DNA of 64,000 nucleotides, taken from contig JALHDI010000023.1 in assembly GCA_022839045.1 (NCBI GenBank), forward strand, positions 1-64,000, in the 5' to 3' direction. Shown piece after piece: positions 42,753 through 52,155 of this stretch; position 1 is the first letter of the stretch; each line of letters starts with the position of its first letter. The position numbers were made by a program, and so were the translations under genes. This DNA comes from Sporomusaceae bacterium. GTDB lineage: Bacteria > Bacillota_C > Negativicutes > Sporomusales_B > UBA7701. The notes under the pieces are model-generated. The model worked only from the letters and a program-made list of their open reading frames with translations, was not told the DNA's origin and did not search any database.

Positions 42753-43349
42753 GTGGAATTCATCGCCAAGGGCGGCTACGTCATATTGGTGATAATCGCC
42801 TGTTCGCTGGTAGCCTTCACGGTTATCGTCGAACGCTGGCTGTATTATCGTGCCGTCGACCGGGAGGCGGCCGCGTATATGCCGCGCATCCGGGGCGGGC
42901 GAGCTGATTTGCCTACGGAAGCGGCGGAAGGACTTTTCGGCAGGATGTGGCAGGCGGCCTGTCAGGGGGGCAGCGCCGACGGGGCGGCCGCGGCGGCGGT
43001 CGTCGAGGAGACGGTGCGGGCGGAAATTCCCCTGCTGGAGCGCAACCTCTATATCCTCGTTACCATCGCCACCATCGCTCCGCTGCTCGGCCTCCTCGGC
43101 ACGGTGCTGGGGATGATCAAGACGTTCCAGGTTGCGTCCCTGAGCGGGGTTGGCAATCCCTATATGCTGGCGGAGGGCATCTCCGAGGCACTGTACAATA
43201 CTGCCGGTGGGCTGTTGGTGACCATCCCATGCGTCGTGGCGAACAACCATTATCGCGGCCGGGTGGAGCGGATCCTGCATCTGGCCGAAAGCTGCGGCGG
43301 GGCGATGGCCCGCCTGACGGCCGCCGGGAGGGTGCGCGGTGAGAATTAG
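42753..43349 (+). CDS. exbB: ExbB/MotA/TolQ family proton channel
   Basis: The 198-aa protein has three membrane helices: an N-terminal one (GGYVILVIIACSLVAFTVIVE) and the conserved pair (YILVTIATIAPLLGLLGTVLGMI and ISEALYNTAGGLLVTIPCVVA). Together with ExbD it uses the proton gradient to energise TonB. GTG 42753 follows GGAGGGAT. It overlaps exbD by 11 bases. Confidence 0.94.
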   Translation: MEFIAKGGYVILVIIACSLVAFTVIVERWLYYRAVDREAAAYMPRIRGGRADLPTEAAEGLFGRMWQAACQGGSADGAAAAAVVEETVRAEIPLLERNLYILVTIATIAPLLGLLGTVLGMIKTFQVASLSGVGNPYMLAEGISEALYNTAGGLLVTIPCVVANNHYRGRVERILHLAESCGGAMARLTAAGRVRGEN

Positions 43350-43743
43350 GCGCGAGAGCAAATACGCCGGTATCAATATCGATATGACCCCCATGGTTGA
43401 TGTCATGATGCTGCTGGTTATCTTTTTCATGATGTCGACGACTTTTCTCATCGCCTATCCGGGGTTTGACGTCAACCCGCCCCCGGCATCCTCGGCCAGC
43501 GACCAGCCCCCGGAGAAGATAATGGTCCTGGTGGCCAGGGACGGGCGCGTCGCCGTGGCCGACCGGACCGTCACCCTCGGTGATCTGGCGGCCTTCGTCG
43601 CCACCCAGGCCCATCGCCGGCCCAGCGTCTATATCAAGGCCGACCGGGAAACCAGCCACGGGCGGGTGGTGGAGGTCATGGATACCGTCCGCAGGGCGGG
43701 GGGAACCAAGATAGCCATCGCCGTGGAGCCGAAAGAACGATGA
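43339..43743 (+). CDS. exbD: ExbD/TolR family protein
   Basis: The 134-aa protein has a single membrane helix that starts with the proton-conducting Asp (INIDMTPMVDVMMLLVIFFM) and a C-terminal periplasmic domain (VYIKADRETSHGRVVEVMD). It overlaps exbB and tonB and is part of the energising complex. Confidence 0.94.
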   Translation: MRIRRESKYAGINIDMTPMVDVMMLLVIFFMMSTTFLIAYPGFDVNPPPASSASDQPPEKIMVLVARDGRVAVADRTVTLGDLAAFVATQAHRRPSVYIKADRETSHGRVVEVMDTVRRAGGTKIAIAVEPKER

Positions 43744-44375
43744 CCAGGCCGGGCAGGAGATGGGCGGCGGCGCTGGCCTGCTCGCTGGCGATCAACTCGG
43801 TCGCGCTGGCCGCTTTTATTTACGGCGCCTCTCCCGCACCCGCGCGCGAACCGATTTACATGGAAGTGTCGCTGGCCGAGCTGTTCGCGCCGGCCGTGGA
43901 AGCGCCCAGCCCAGAGAACGCGCCGCCCGCAGCCGTCCGGCCAACCGGGCCCGGGCGCGAGCTGGCAGCATCCGATAATACCGCGCCGGCCTCGCCGCTG
44001 GTCGCGACAAACGCCGGCCCGGGGGCCTACGCGCCTGCCGCGGCGTTGCCTGCCGGCGGCAGCGGCGGGAACCAGCCGCGTTCATCGTCGCCGGCGGGCC
44101 CCAGCGGCAGGGGGCCGAGGGTTTTGTACAGTCCTGAGCCGATTTACCCGGAAAATGCTCGTAAGAACGGCTGGCAGGGAACGGTACGGCTGCGTGTTCT
44201 TGTCGGGGTCAAGGGGCAGGTGGAGGATGTGGTCATGGGCGTCGGTTCGGGTTATCCGGAGTTGGACAGAGCCGCGGCCGATGCGGTGAGAAAGTGGCGA
44301 TTCGCGCCGGCGGTGCAGGAGGGCAAGGCGGCCGTAGCGTGGATTACGCTGCCGGTAGTGTTTGTGCTGAAGTAA
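43740..44375 (+). CDS. tonB: TonB energy-transducing protein
   Basis: The 211-aa protein has an N-terminal membrane anchor (ALACSLAINSVALAAFIYGA), a Pro/Ala-rich spacer (about residues 55-120) and a TonB C-terminal domain (PIYPENARKNGWQGTVRLRV, GVGSGYPELDRAAADAVRKWRF). It contacts the TonB box of the receptor. It is the last gene of the operon and is followed by a terminator. Confidence 0.93.
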   Translation: MTRPGRRWAAALACSLAINSVALAAFIYGASPAPAREPIYMEVSLAELFAPAVEAPSPENAPPAAVRPTGPGRELAASDNTAPASPLVATNAGPGAYAPAAALPAGGSGGNQPRSSSPAGPSGRGPRVLYSPEPIYPENARKNGWQGTVRLRVLVGVKGQVEDVVMGVGSGYPELDRAAADAVRKWRFAPAVQEGKAAVAWITLPVVFVLK

Positions 44376-44514
44376 GTTCAATGTCTGATGGCCCAATCTT
44401 TAGGGCCCCGGAACAAAGTCCGCCATTTCGCATACAAGCAATACCGGGTTGAAGAACGCAGCGATCTGCGAAGATAGACACGTACTTTTTGCGACGGGTT
44501 AAGCATGAAATGAG

Positions 44515-44546
44515 AAAGACTGCCATATGTAGGCAGTCTTTTTTTA
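44515..44546 (+). terminator. Terminator of the TonB-ECF operon
   Basis: AAGACTGCC / GGCAGTCTT with a 7-nt loop and a run of seven T lies about 140 bases after the tonB stop. The interval between shows no gene. Confidence 0.88.
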
Positions 44547-44579
44547 ACCGACATTGACCGATATATTGAGTTGCAGTAA

Positions 44580-44611
44580 TATATAGATGTATCGATTAAT
44601 GTCTATATAAT
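44580..44611 (+). promoter_or_regulatory. Promoter/operator of the arsenic operon
   Basis: The dyad TATATAGA (44580-44587) and TCTATATA (44602-44609) overlaps a TATAAT at 44606-44611, and the centre has ATCGAT. It is a good candidate ArsR operator blocking the promoter. A clear -35 is not obvious. Confidence 0.65.
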
Positions 44612-44629
44612 ATCAAGAGGAGCAGGTTT

Positions 44630-45064
44630 ATGCCAACAACCAAAAAGAAAGTCCTGTTTTTGTGCACCCATAATTCCGCCCGGTCCCAGATGGCCGAGGG
44701 TTTGCTGCGCTCGCTGCACGGCGAAGGGTATGAGGCATTCAGCGCCGGAACGGCGGCTACCAGGGTCAACCCGTACGTTATCAGGGCGATGGCCGAAATA
44801 GGCATCGACATCTCCTCCCACCGGTCGAAGACAATGGGCGAGTATGCGGGCGAAAAGTTCGACTATGTCGTGACCGTCTGCGATAACGTTAAGGAAGCTT
44901 GCCCTTACTTCCCGGGGGCGGATAAGCTCATCCATCACAGTTTTCCCGACCCGTCCGGATTCGCCGGCGGCGATGAAGAAATCATGGCCGGGGTGAGAAC
45001 GGTCCGCGATGCGATAAGGGCATGGATAATAGAGAATTTTCGAGGCGGTGAAGTTATATCATGA
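44630..45064 (+). CDS. arsC: Arsenate reductase ArsC (LMW-PTP fold, thioredoxin-coupled)
   Basis: The 144-aa reductase has the P-loop CTHNSARS at about residue 12 and a downstream Cys pair (VCDNVKEACPYFPG) typical of the thioredoxin-dependent ArsC family. It reduces arsenate to arsenite for export. AGAGGAGCAGG precedes the ATG. The stop overlaps the arsR start. A thioredoxin gene is present elsewhere in the window. Confidence 0.94.
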   Translation: MPTTKKKVLFLCTHNSARSQMAEGLLRSLHGEGYEAFSAGTAATRVNPYVIRAMAEIGIDISSHRSKTMGEYAGEKFDYVVTVCDNVKEACPYFPGADKLIHHSFPDPSGFAGGDEEIMAGVRTVRDAIRAWIIENFRGGEVIS

Positions 45065-45366
45065 AGAGCATCAGCGAGGCGTTCAAGGCGCTGGGCGACC
45101 CCACCCGGCTTGAAATCGTGAAGCTGCTGGTCGGCAAAGAAATGTGCGTCTGCGACATCATCAATTCGTTTAAGGTGTCGCAGCCGACGATTTCCCATCA
45201 CCTGCGGGTGCTTAAGCAGGCCGAGCTTGTGAAAGACGAGAAGGAAGGCAAATGGATTTACTACAGCCTCAACTGCGAGACCTTCGCGGCGATAGAGAAG
45301 TTTTTCGGGCCCTATAGAACGGGCGGGATAGTAGAAAGAGTCCGTACTTGCGGCGAGGAGGATTAA
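45061..45366 (+). CDS. arsR: ArsR-family arsenite-responsive repressor
   Basis: The 101-aa winged-helix repressor has the As(III)-binding motif MCVCDI in helix 3 and the recognition helix VSQPTISHHLRVLKQAELV. It is expected to bind the dyad upstream of arsC and release it on arsenite binding. It overlaps arsC by 4 bases and is followed by acr3. Confidence 0.95.
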   Translation: MKSISEAFKALGDPTRLEIVKLLVGKEMCVCDIINSFKVSQPTISHHLRVLKQAELVKDEKEGKWIYYSLNCETFAAIEKFFGPYRTGGIVERVRTCGEED

Positions 45367-45369
45367 ATA

Positions 45370-46434
<1,065 letters not shown>

Positions 46435-46467
46435 AAGAGCAGAATGCGTCAATTGCGGAGGTAACTT

Positions 46468-46698
46468 ATGGCGGAGAATTTCATCGATGCTCTCGGCGAT
46501 TTTTGCCCTATCCCCAATATAAAGATGCAGGCGGCGATTAAACTGGCGCAGCCCGGGGACAGCATCGTCCTCATAACCGACCACAGTTGCACGGCGACCA
46601 CGCTGAAAGAGGAAATGCTCCGCAAGCGGTTAAAAACAAAAGTGGAAGAAATTGATAACGGCATCTGGCAGATAACGGTCATGATGCCTGGGCCTTAA
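46468..46698 (+). CDS. TusA-like sulfur carrier protein
   Basis: The 76-aa SirA/TusA-fold protein has the catalytic Cys motif CPIPNIKM at about residue 14 and a second Cys in DHSCTATTL. TusA proteins carry persulfide sulfur. GCGGAGGT precedes the start. It is convergent with the lysR gene (4-base overlap of the 3' ends) and 33 bases after acr3. It is one of three TusA-like genes in the window. Confidence 0.88.
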   Translation: MAENFIDALGDFCPIPNIKMQAAIKLAQPGDSIVLITDHSCTATTLKEEMLRKRLKTKVEEIDNGIWQITVMMPGP

Positions 46699-47594
46699 CA
46701 AAAACCATTGGCCGGCGATTTCATCAGCTTGATAAATTCGGACGCCACCGTACGGCGGGCTTTTCTGCGGTAAACAATATGGATTGGTTGGCGGAAGGAA
46801 AGTTTATCAATCTGCAGTGGACGAAGAGCTTTATTATAAAGCTCTTTTTTTACTGCCACCCTGGGGAGAATGGATACGCCGTGGCCGGCTTCCACCGCGG
46901 CCTTGATCGAGTCGACACTGTCCAGTTCCATGACGGTATTGAGGTTTTCCAGGCTCAGGCCGGCCTCGCGGACGGCTTGCTCCACCGCCCACCGCGTGGC
47001 CGACCCCTCTTCCCTCATGATCAGGGGGAGTTTGAGGAAGTCGTCCAGGCTGAATTTGTGAGCGGTTTTCCACTGCTTGCTGTTGGGAGCCACCACGACC
47101 ATTTCTTCGACGTGGATTTCGCAGGAGACGAAACTGTCGTCAGGTTTGTCGCCTTCAACGATGGCAACATCAAATTTGTCCTCCCGCAGCTGGTCCAAAA
47201 TGGTGCGGCGGTTGCCGAGCTTCAGCTTGGTGGTGGCGTCCGGATATTTCTTCTTAAAGATAAAGATGCTGCAGGGTACGGCGTAGCCGCCGATCACACT
47301 GGTGGCGCCGACGGACAGGGTATCGTTGATGGAAGACCGGTACGCGTCCATATCTTCCTCCATAAGTTCGGCCATCGCTATCAGTTTGACGGCGTGTTTC
47401 AAAAGGCGTTCCCCGGCCTCGGTCAATGCTAGGCTGTGGGACGTTCTCTTCAACAGCGTCACGGAAAAATGACCTTCGAGCTGCTTGACGTTTTGGCTCA
47501 ACGCCGGCTGGGAGATGAAAAGGCGCTCGGCGGCCCTGGAGAAAGAACCTTCCTCGGCTATCGTGACAAACGACTTTAAGAGTTTGATATTCAT
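46695..47594 (-). CDS. LysR-family regulator
   Basis: The 299-aa regulator has an N-terminal helix-turn-helix (FVTIAEEGSFSRAAERLFISQPALSQNVKQLE) and a periplasmic-binding-like effector domain (SVGATSVIGGYAVP, ... EAGHGVSILPRVAV). It is divergent from the YeeE/YedE-TusA cluster, which it probably regulates in response to a sulfur compound. It resembles the partial LysR at the right edge of the window, which also lies next to a tusA-like gene. Confidence 0.92.
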   Translation of the reverse strand: MNIKLLKSFVTIAEEGSFSRAAERLFISQPALSQNVKQLEGHFSVTLLKRTSHSLALTEAGERLLKHAVKLIAMAELMEEDMDAYRSSINDTLSVGATSVIGGYAVPCSIFIFKKKYPDATTKLKLGNRRTILDQLREDKFDVAIVEGDKPDDSFVSCEIHVEEMVVVAPNSKQWKTAHKFSLDDFLKLPLIMREEGSATRWAVEQAVREAGLSLENLNTVMELDSVDSIKAAVEAGHGVSILPRVAVKKELYNKALRPLQIDKLSFRQPIHIVYRRKARRTVASEFIKLMKSPANGFC

Positions 47595-47614
47595 GGGCGT
47601 ATCCCTCGCTTAGA

Positions 47615-47629
47615 ATAAGCTAACCTTAT
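47615..47629. promoter_or_regulatory. Candidate LysR operator
   Basis: ATAAG-CTAAC-CTTAT is a 15-bp dyad containing the T-N11-A pattern of LysR boxes, 21 bases upstream of the lysR start in the divergent gap. Confidence 0.5.
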
Positions 47630-47804
47630 ACTAGCATAAAAAAGGGGAATTTTACATGCCTTTCAGAGGAGTATAAAATTATAAATGAAGTAAGGTGAAA
47701 AAGTTCACAATCAGCTGCCGGAGATATGCGTTTTATCGGATAAGAACATGGGTCAGCGCGCGGCCCGTGCTTTTATGTGAAAGAAATAGCAAGGAGGAGA
47801 TAAG

Positions 47805-48479
47805 GTGTCCGAGGAGGTCCAAACAACAACAATAATCAAGAAACGTCCTCAGACTGCGGCCGTCAAAAAAAGCCAAACCGGGTACGTGATCGCCGCATTG
47901 GCCGTAATCGTTATCGGCGGAGTGCTTTTGTCGCAGAACAAAGTCCTCTTGAGCCTCATCTGGTTTCTGGGAATCGCGCTCGGCGTAGTGCTGCAAAAAT
48001 CGCGTTTTTGCTTCACCGCCTCATTGCGTGACCCCATCCTGACCGGCAGCACCTCGCTCACGCGGGCGACGCTGATCGCTTTCGCGGTGGCGACCGTCGG
48101 CTTCGCCGCCCTGCAGTTCACCAATATTCTCAAGGGCGGCCCCGTAATCGGCTACGTGTCGCCGGTAGGCGTGCACACCGCCATCGGCGCCGTCATGTTC
48201 GGCACCGGCATGGTTATTTCCGGCGGCTGCGCTTCGGGCACCCTCATGCGGATGGGCGAGGGTTTCGCGATGCAGTGGATATCGATTACCACCTTTATTC
48301 TGGGATCAGTGTTAGGCGCCATGCACTTCGGCTGGTGGACGGAGAACTTTTTCGCCGCCGCTCCCAAGATTTACATCCCGCAAGTCTTCGGCTGGGCCGG
48401 CGGCTTCTTCGGCCAACTGGCCGTGCTGGCGGCGCTGTACGTCTTCGCCACCTGGTACGAATACCGCAAATCAAACTAA
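47805..48479 (+). CDS. YeeE/YedE family sulfur transporter
   Basis: The 224-aa membrane protein has about six helices and the family motifs KSRFCFTASLRDPILTG and GGCASGTLMRMGEG. TsuA-type members import thiosulfate with the aid of conserved Cys residues. GTG 47805 follows AAGGAGGAGA. It heads a YedE-TusA-YedE-flavoprotein cluster. Confidence 0.88.
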   Translation: MSEEVQTTTIIKKRPQTAAVKKSQTGYVIAALAVIVIGGVLLSQNKVLLSLIWFLGIALGVVLQKSRFCFTASLRDPILTGSTSLTRATLIAFAVATVGFAALQFTNILKGGPVIGYVSPVGVHTAIGAVMFGTGMVISGGCASGTLMRMGEGFAMQWISITTFILGSVLGAMHFGWWTENFFAAAPKIYIPQVFGWAGGFFGQLAVLAALYVFATWYEYRKSN

Positions 48480-48501
48480 TTGCTGCTGAGGAGGAAATAT
48501 A

Positions 48502-48729
48502 ATGGCTGAATTTACCGTCGACGCTCTCGGTGAGGCTTGCCCCATTCCTTTGTTGAAAGTTCAGAAAAAATTCGCCGACATGAAGGCTGGCGACGTACTG
48601 ATCGTTAATATCGATCACAGTTGTGCGCTGAAGAATATCCCCGAATGGGCCCGTAAAGAAGGCCACAACGTCGAGGTCGACGAAGTCGACGACGGCGTAT
48701 GGGACATCTATATCGAAAAAACCGCATAG
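48502..48729 (+). CDS. TusA-like sulfur carrier protein
   Basis: The 75-aa protein has the motif ACPIPLLKVQK with the catalytic Cys near residue 13 and DHSCALKN. GAGGAGG precedes the ATG. It sits between two YeeE/YedE genes, as TsuB does next to TsuA, and likely accepts sulfur imported by them. Confidence 0.92.
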   Translation: MAEFTVDALGEACPIPLLKVQKKFADMKAGDVLIVNIDHSCALKNIPEWARKEGHNVEVDEVDDGVWDIYIEKTA

Positions 48730-48742
48730 GAGCAGGTGCGAA

Positions 48743-49291
48743 ATGACGACAAGAGCGGCTCAGGAAATCGAAAACCTGAAAAAAGTTGTTATAAAGGATG
48801 CCTGGCCTTATTGGCTGGGGGCCATCCTTCTCGGTTTGCTCAATATCATCGTATTTATCGTTATGTCTGCACCGTGGGGTGTCACCACCGCCTTCGTCTT
48901 TTGGGGGGCATGGATCTATCAACTGTTCGGCGGCCATCCGGAGACCTGGGCGTTTTTCACGATGCAGCCCGCGATGATGAAAGCCCTGCAGGCCGGATTC
49001 ATGAACCACGGCATGTCCATATTGAATGCCGGCATAATCATGGGGGCGTTTTTATCGGCTGTTTCCGCCTCCCAGTTCAGAATCAAAAAAATCAAGGCCG
49101 GCCGGCAGGTGGTCGCGGCCCTCATCGGCGGGCTGCTGATGGGGTATGGCGCCAGGATAGCGTTCGGCTGCAACGTCGGCGCCTACTTCAGCGGCATCGC
49201 CTCGATGTCCATGCATGGCTGGGTATACGGCATCTTCATCTTTGTCGGCGCCTATATCGGCAGCAAGCTGCTTGTCAAATATTTTATGTAG
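48743..49291 (+). CDS. YeeE/YedE family protein, second copy
   Basis: The 182-aa membrane protein has the motif GYGARIAFGCNVGAYFSGIASMSMHGWVYG. Together with the first copy it covers the two halves typical of longer YedE proteins, so the pair may act as a heterodimer (inference). It lies 13 bases after the tusA-like gene. Confidence 0.87.
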   Translation: MTTRAAQEIENLKKVVIKDAWPYWLGAILLGLLNIIVFIVMSAPWGVTTAFVFWGAWIYQLFGGHPETWAFFTMQPAMMKALQAGFMNHGMSILNAGIIMGAFLSAVSASQFRIKKIKAGRQVVAALIGGLLMGYGARIAFGCNVGAYFSGIASMSMHGWVYGIFIFVGAYIGSKLLVKYFM

Positions 49292-49299
49292 GTGATCAC

Positions 49300-50532
49300 A
49301 TGGCGAAACAACGCGAATACTACGATGTTGCGATTATCGGCGGCGGCGCCGCGGGATTGACGGCCGCCATCTACTGCGGGCGGGCGCGGCTCAAGACGAT
49401 ACTGTTCGAGAAGGCGCTGCCCGGCGGACTTGCCACCTATACCAGCGAAATTGAAAATTTTCCGGGGTTCCCCGAAGCCATTTCCGGCATCGATTTGATG
49501 AAACTGTTCGAAAAGCAGGCGAAAAAGTTCGGCGTGGAATTCAAACTCACCGCCATCAAGTCCGTCGACCTGACGGGCGGCGAAAAGGTGGTCAGCACTT
49601 TCCGGACCGACTACTTGACCAAGGCGGTGATCATCGCCTCCGGCGGCAAGCCCCGCCTGACCGGCGCGCTCGGCGAAGAAGCCTTCCTGTACGACAAGGG
49701 CATCTCTTTCTGCGCCACCTGCGATGCCGCCTACTACTCCGGTAAAAAGGTAATGGTCATCGGCAGCGGCGACGCGGCGATCGAGGAGGCAATGTTCCTC
49801 ACGAAATTCGCCGACCGGGTACAAGTCTCCGTAATCCACGACAAAGGCATCGTCGACGCTAACGAAGTCGCGAAAGAGCATGCCTTCGCCAATCCCAAGC
49901 TCGAATTCATCTGGAATACCGTGGTTCACGAGTTCAAAGGCGAGGAACGGCTGCGGCAGGTCGTCTTGAAGAATATCAGAACCGGGGAGCTCATCCCGGT
50001 CGATGTGGACGGCTGTTTCCTGTTCATCGGGTATCTGCCTGACACGGATATCTTCAAAGGCCAGATCGAGATGGATTCCCGCGGCTATATTCCCACCAGC
50101 GAGAATATGGCGACCAACCTCGACGGCGTCTTCGCCGTCGGGGACGTCAGGGTCAAGGGGCTGCGGCAGGTGGCCACCGCCGTCGGCGACGGCGCTATCG
50201 GCGGCGTGGCGGCGGAAAGGCATCTGGCGGAAACGGCTTATTTCGAGCAGCAGATAATGGGCGACCACAAGCCGACCCTCGTGTACTGCTGGAACCCGAC
50301 CGATCCTGCCTGCCGCTCATTTATGACCGACGTGGAGGAGCTAAAAAACAGATACAGCGAGAAGATCAAAGTCGTCACCGTAGATATGTACAAAGCAGCC
50401 AATCTGGCGGAAAAGCTGGGTATCAAACAGGCCCCGGCGGTAGCGCTGATCAAAAATCGCGAAATCTGTTTCCGGACAAGCGACTGCACGGGCACCTGCG
50501 GGATAGAGGAAGAGATAAAAAAGGCGATTTAG
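49300..50532 (+). CDS. Thioredoxin-reductase-like flavoprotein with C-terminal thioredoxin-like domain
   Basis: The 410-aa protein has an FAD-binding GGGAAGLTAAIYCGRA, a redox-active CATC within FCATCDAAYYSGKKV, the NAD(P) motif VIGSGDAAIEEA, and the second FAD motif GVFAVGDVRVKGLRQVATAVGDGA. The last about 90 residues (VYCWNPTDPACRSF, then VVTVDMYKAANLAEKLGIKQAPAVALI) form a thioredoxin-like fold lacking CxxC. It lies 8 bases after the second YedE gene, suggesting it reduces the persulfide or disulfide made by the sulfur carrier. Confidence 0.88.
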   Translation: MAKQREYYDVAIIGGGAAGLTAAIYCGRARLKTILFEKALPGGLATYTSEIENFPGFPEAISGIDLMKLFEKQAKKFGVEFKLTAIKSVDLTGGEKVVSTFRTDYLTKAVIIASGGKPRLTGALGEEAFLYDKGISFCATCDAAYYSGKKVMVIGSGDAAIEEAMFLTKFADRVQVSVIHDKGIVDANEVAKEHAFANPKLEFIWNTVVHEFKGEERLRQVVLKNIRTGELIPVDVDGCFLFIGYLPDTDIFKGQIEMDSRGYIPTSENMATNLDGVFAVGDVRVKGLRQVATAVGDGAIGGVAAERHLAETAYFEQQIMGDHKPTLVYCWNPTDPACRSFMTDVEELKNRYSEKIKVVTVDMYKAANLAEKLGIKQAPAVALIKNREICFRTSDCTGTCGIEEEIKKAI

Positions 50533-50547
50533 CTGAATCTGAATCTC

Positions 50548-50573
50548 AAGGACGGTGGAAACCGTCCTTTTTT
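50548..50573 (+). terminator. Terminator of the sulfur cluster
   Basis: AAGGACGGT / ACCGTCCTT with a GGAA tetraloop and a T run. Confidence 0.92.
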
Positions 50574-50650
50574 GTTATAAAGATCGTGAGCTTGTTCAAG
50601 TGGATGTGGAGGACGGCGATGCAAATAACAAATATTTCACAAGGAAACAG

Positions 50651-50679
50651 TTGCAACTTACATCTATGCTTTATATACT
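50651..50679 (+). promoter_or_regulatory. Promoter of the second arsenic operon
   Basis: TTGCAA and TATACT are separated by 17 bases, 21 bases before the MarR-type gene. Confidence 0.75.
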
Positions 50680-50700
50680 AATAGCAGGAGGTGCTACAAT

Positions 50701-51186
50701 TTGGCAGACGAGAAACAGGTAAAAAGGCTGCGGGAAACGATGCGGATGGTAGTTAGGCGGCTCGGTATCCTGGAGCGCGGCGAGGCTTCCTGCTGCGGGA
50801 TCACGATGGCGCAGTGCCACGTGATAGTGGAGCTCGGCAGGGCTGAAAGAATGTCGCTAAACGATTTGGCGGAACTGCTGCGGCTCGACAAGAGCACCGT
50901 GAGCAGGTCGGTCGATAACCTTGTAAGCATGGGGCTTGTGAAGCGGGAAATCGATCCCGCGGACAGGCGCTATGTAACACTTACCCTGAGCGACAACGGT
51001 TTCAAAGTCTTCGCCGATCTGGAGAAACGAATGGAAATCTACTTCGCCGATATAGTAAACCTGCTGCCCGTTGAAAAACGCGAACAAGTTCTCGACAGTC
51101 TCGTGCTTTTGGCGGAAGCGATAAAGAGTCCGGATTGTTGCGATATTAGTCTGGAAAGCGGCTGCTGCGGCATCGAAAAGAGGTAA
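50701..51186 (+). CDS. MarR-family regulator with paired-Cys motifs
   Basis: The 161-aa winged-helix regulator has the DNA-binding helix LNDLAELLRLDKSTVSRSVDNL and the wing DPADRRYVTLTLSD. Two Cys pairs stand out: SCCG near residue 27 in the N-terminal helix and CC twice at the C-terminus (PDCCD and SGCCG). Such clusters could bind As(III) or a related thiophile. TTG 50701 follows AGGAGG. It is first in an operon with a permease and arsM, supporting arsenic sensing. Confidence 0.85.
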   Translation: MADEKQVKRLRETMRMVVRRLGILERGEASCCGITMAQCHVIVELGRAERMSLNDLAELLRLDKSTVSRSVDNLVSMGLVKREIDPADRRYVTLTLSDNGFKVFADLEKRMEIYFADIVNLLPVEKREQVLDSLVLLAEAIKSPDCCDISLESGCCGIEKR

Positions 51187-51191
51187 CCGGC

Positions 51192-52139
51192 ATGTTCGAA
51201 TATTTTGCCGACCTGGTTGTTTTCCGGTGGCTGGGGCTGGCGCCGGAGAACCCATTTACGGCGGCGCTGCATTTCTTCGTTTACGATACGCCGAAGATTT
51301 TTCTCCTGCTGGCGGTGGCGGTATACGTCATCTCTATTATCCGCTCCTACTTCCCGCCGGAGAAAACAAAGAAATTCCTCAGCCGGCGCAATACATTCGT
51401 CGGGAATATCCTGGCGGCGCTGCTCGGCATCATGACGCCTTTCTGCTCGTGTTCGGCGGTGCCGCTGTTCATCGGTTTCATCGAGGCGGGCGTACCGTTG
51501 GGAGTGACCTTCTCGTTCCTGGTCTCGTCACCGATGGTCAACGAGGTCGCCCTGGTGATGCTGCTCGGGCTGTTCGGCTGGAAGGTGGCGTTGCTGTACA
51601 CGGCAACAGGTGTTATCATTGCCGTTATCGCAGGCTTTGTTATCGGAAAGCTTCACCTGGAGAATCTGGTCGAAGAATACGTCTACCAAATCAAAAGCGG
51701 CGACATCGAGGTATATGAGCCGACCTTCGCCGAGCGCTGCCAGGCGGCCAAAGACTTCACGCTCGACCTGCTGAAAAAGATCGGCCCGTATATCGTCGTG
51801 GCGCTGGCAATCGGCGGTTTCATTCACGGTTACGTGCCGGATGCATTCCTGGTCGAATACGCCGGCCGCAGCAATCCGCTGGCCGTGCCGCTCGTCGTCC
51901 TGCTCGGCGTTCCGCTCTACAACAGCGCCTCGGGCATGGTGCCGATCATCTACGCCCTGATCGAGAAGGGTCTGCCGCTGGGGACGGCGCTTGCTTTCAT
52001 GATGGCGGTCAGCGCGATAAGCTTCCCCGAAATGATAATCCTTCGCCGGGTGCTCAGGCCGAAGCTTATCGGCATCTTCGCCGGTATTCTCGCCGTCGCC
52101 ATCGTTTTTACAGGTTATCTTTTCAACTTGGTTGTATGA
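51192..52139 (+). CDS. ArsP/DUF318-type permease
   Basis: The 315-aa membrane protein has about eight helices and the motif TPFCSCSAVPLFIGF, typical of ArsP-like permeases that export trivalent organoarsenicals. A second signature is VVLLGVPLYNSASGMVPI. It starts 5 bases after the MarR gene and precedes arsM, so exporting methylarsenicals is a reasonable role. The family also contains permeases of unknown substrate. Confidence 0.85.
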   Translation: MFEYFADLVVFRWLGLAPENPFTAALHFFVYDTPKIFLLLAVAVYVISIIRSYFPPEKTKKFLSRRNTFVGNILAALLGIMTPFCSCSAVPLFIGFIEAGVPLGVTFSFLVSSPMVNEVALVMLLGLFGWKVALLYTATGVIIAVIAGFVIGKLHLENLVEEYVYQIKSGDIEVYEPTFAERCQAAKDFTLDLLKKIGPYIVVALAIGGFIHGYVPDAFLVEYAGRSNPLAVPLVVLLGVPLYNSASGMVPIIYALIEKGLPLGTALAFMMAVSAISFPEMIILRRVLRPKLIGIFAGILAVAIVFTGYLFNLVV

Positions 52140-52155
52140 CAAGGAGGGAAGACAT

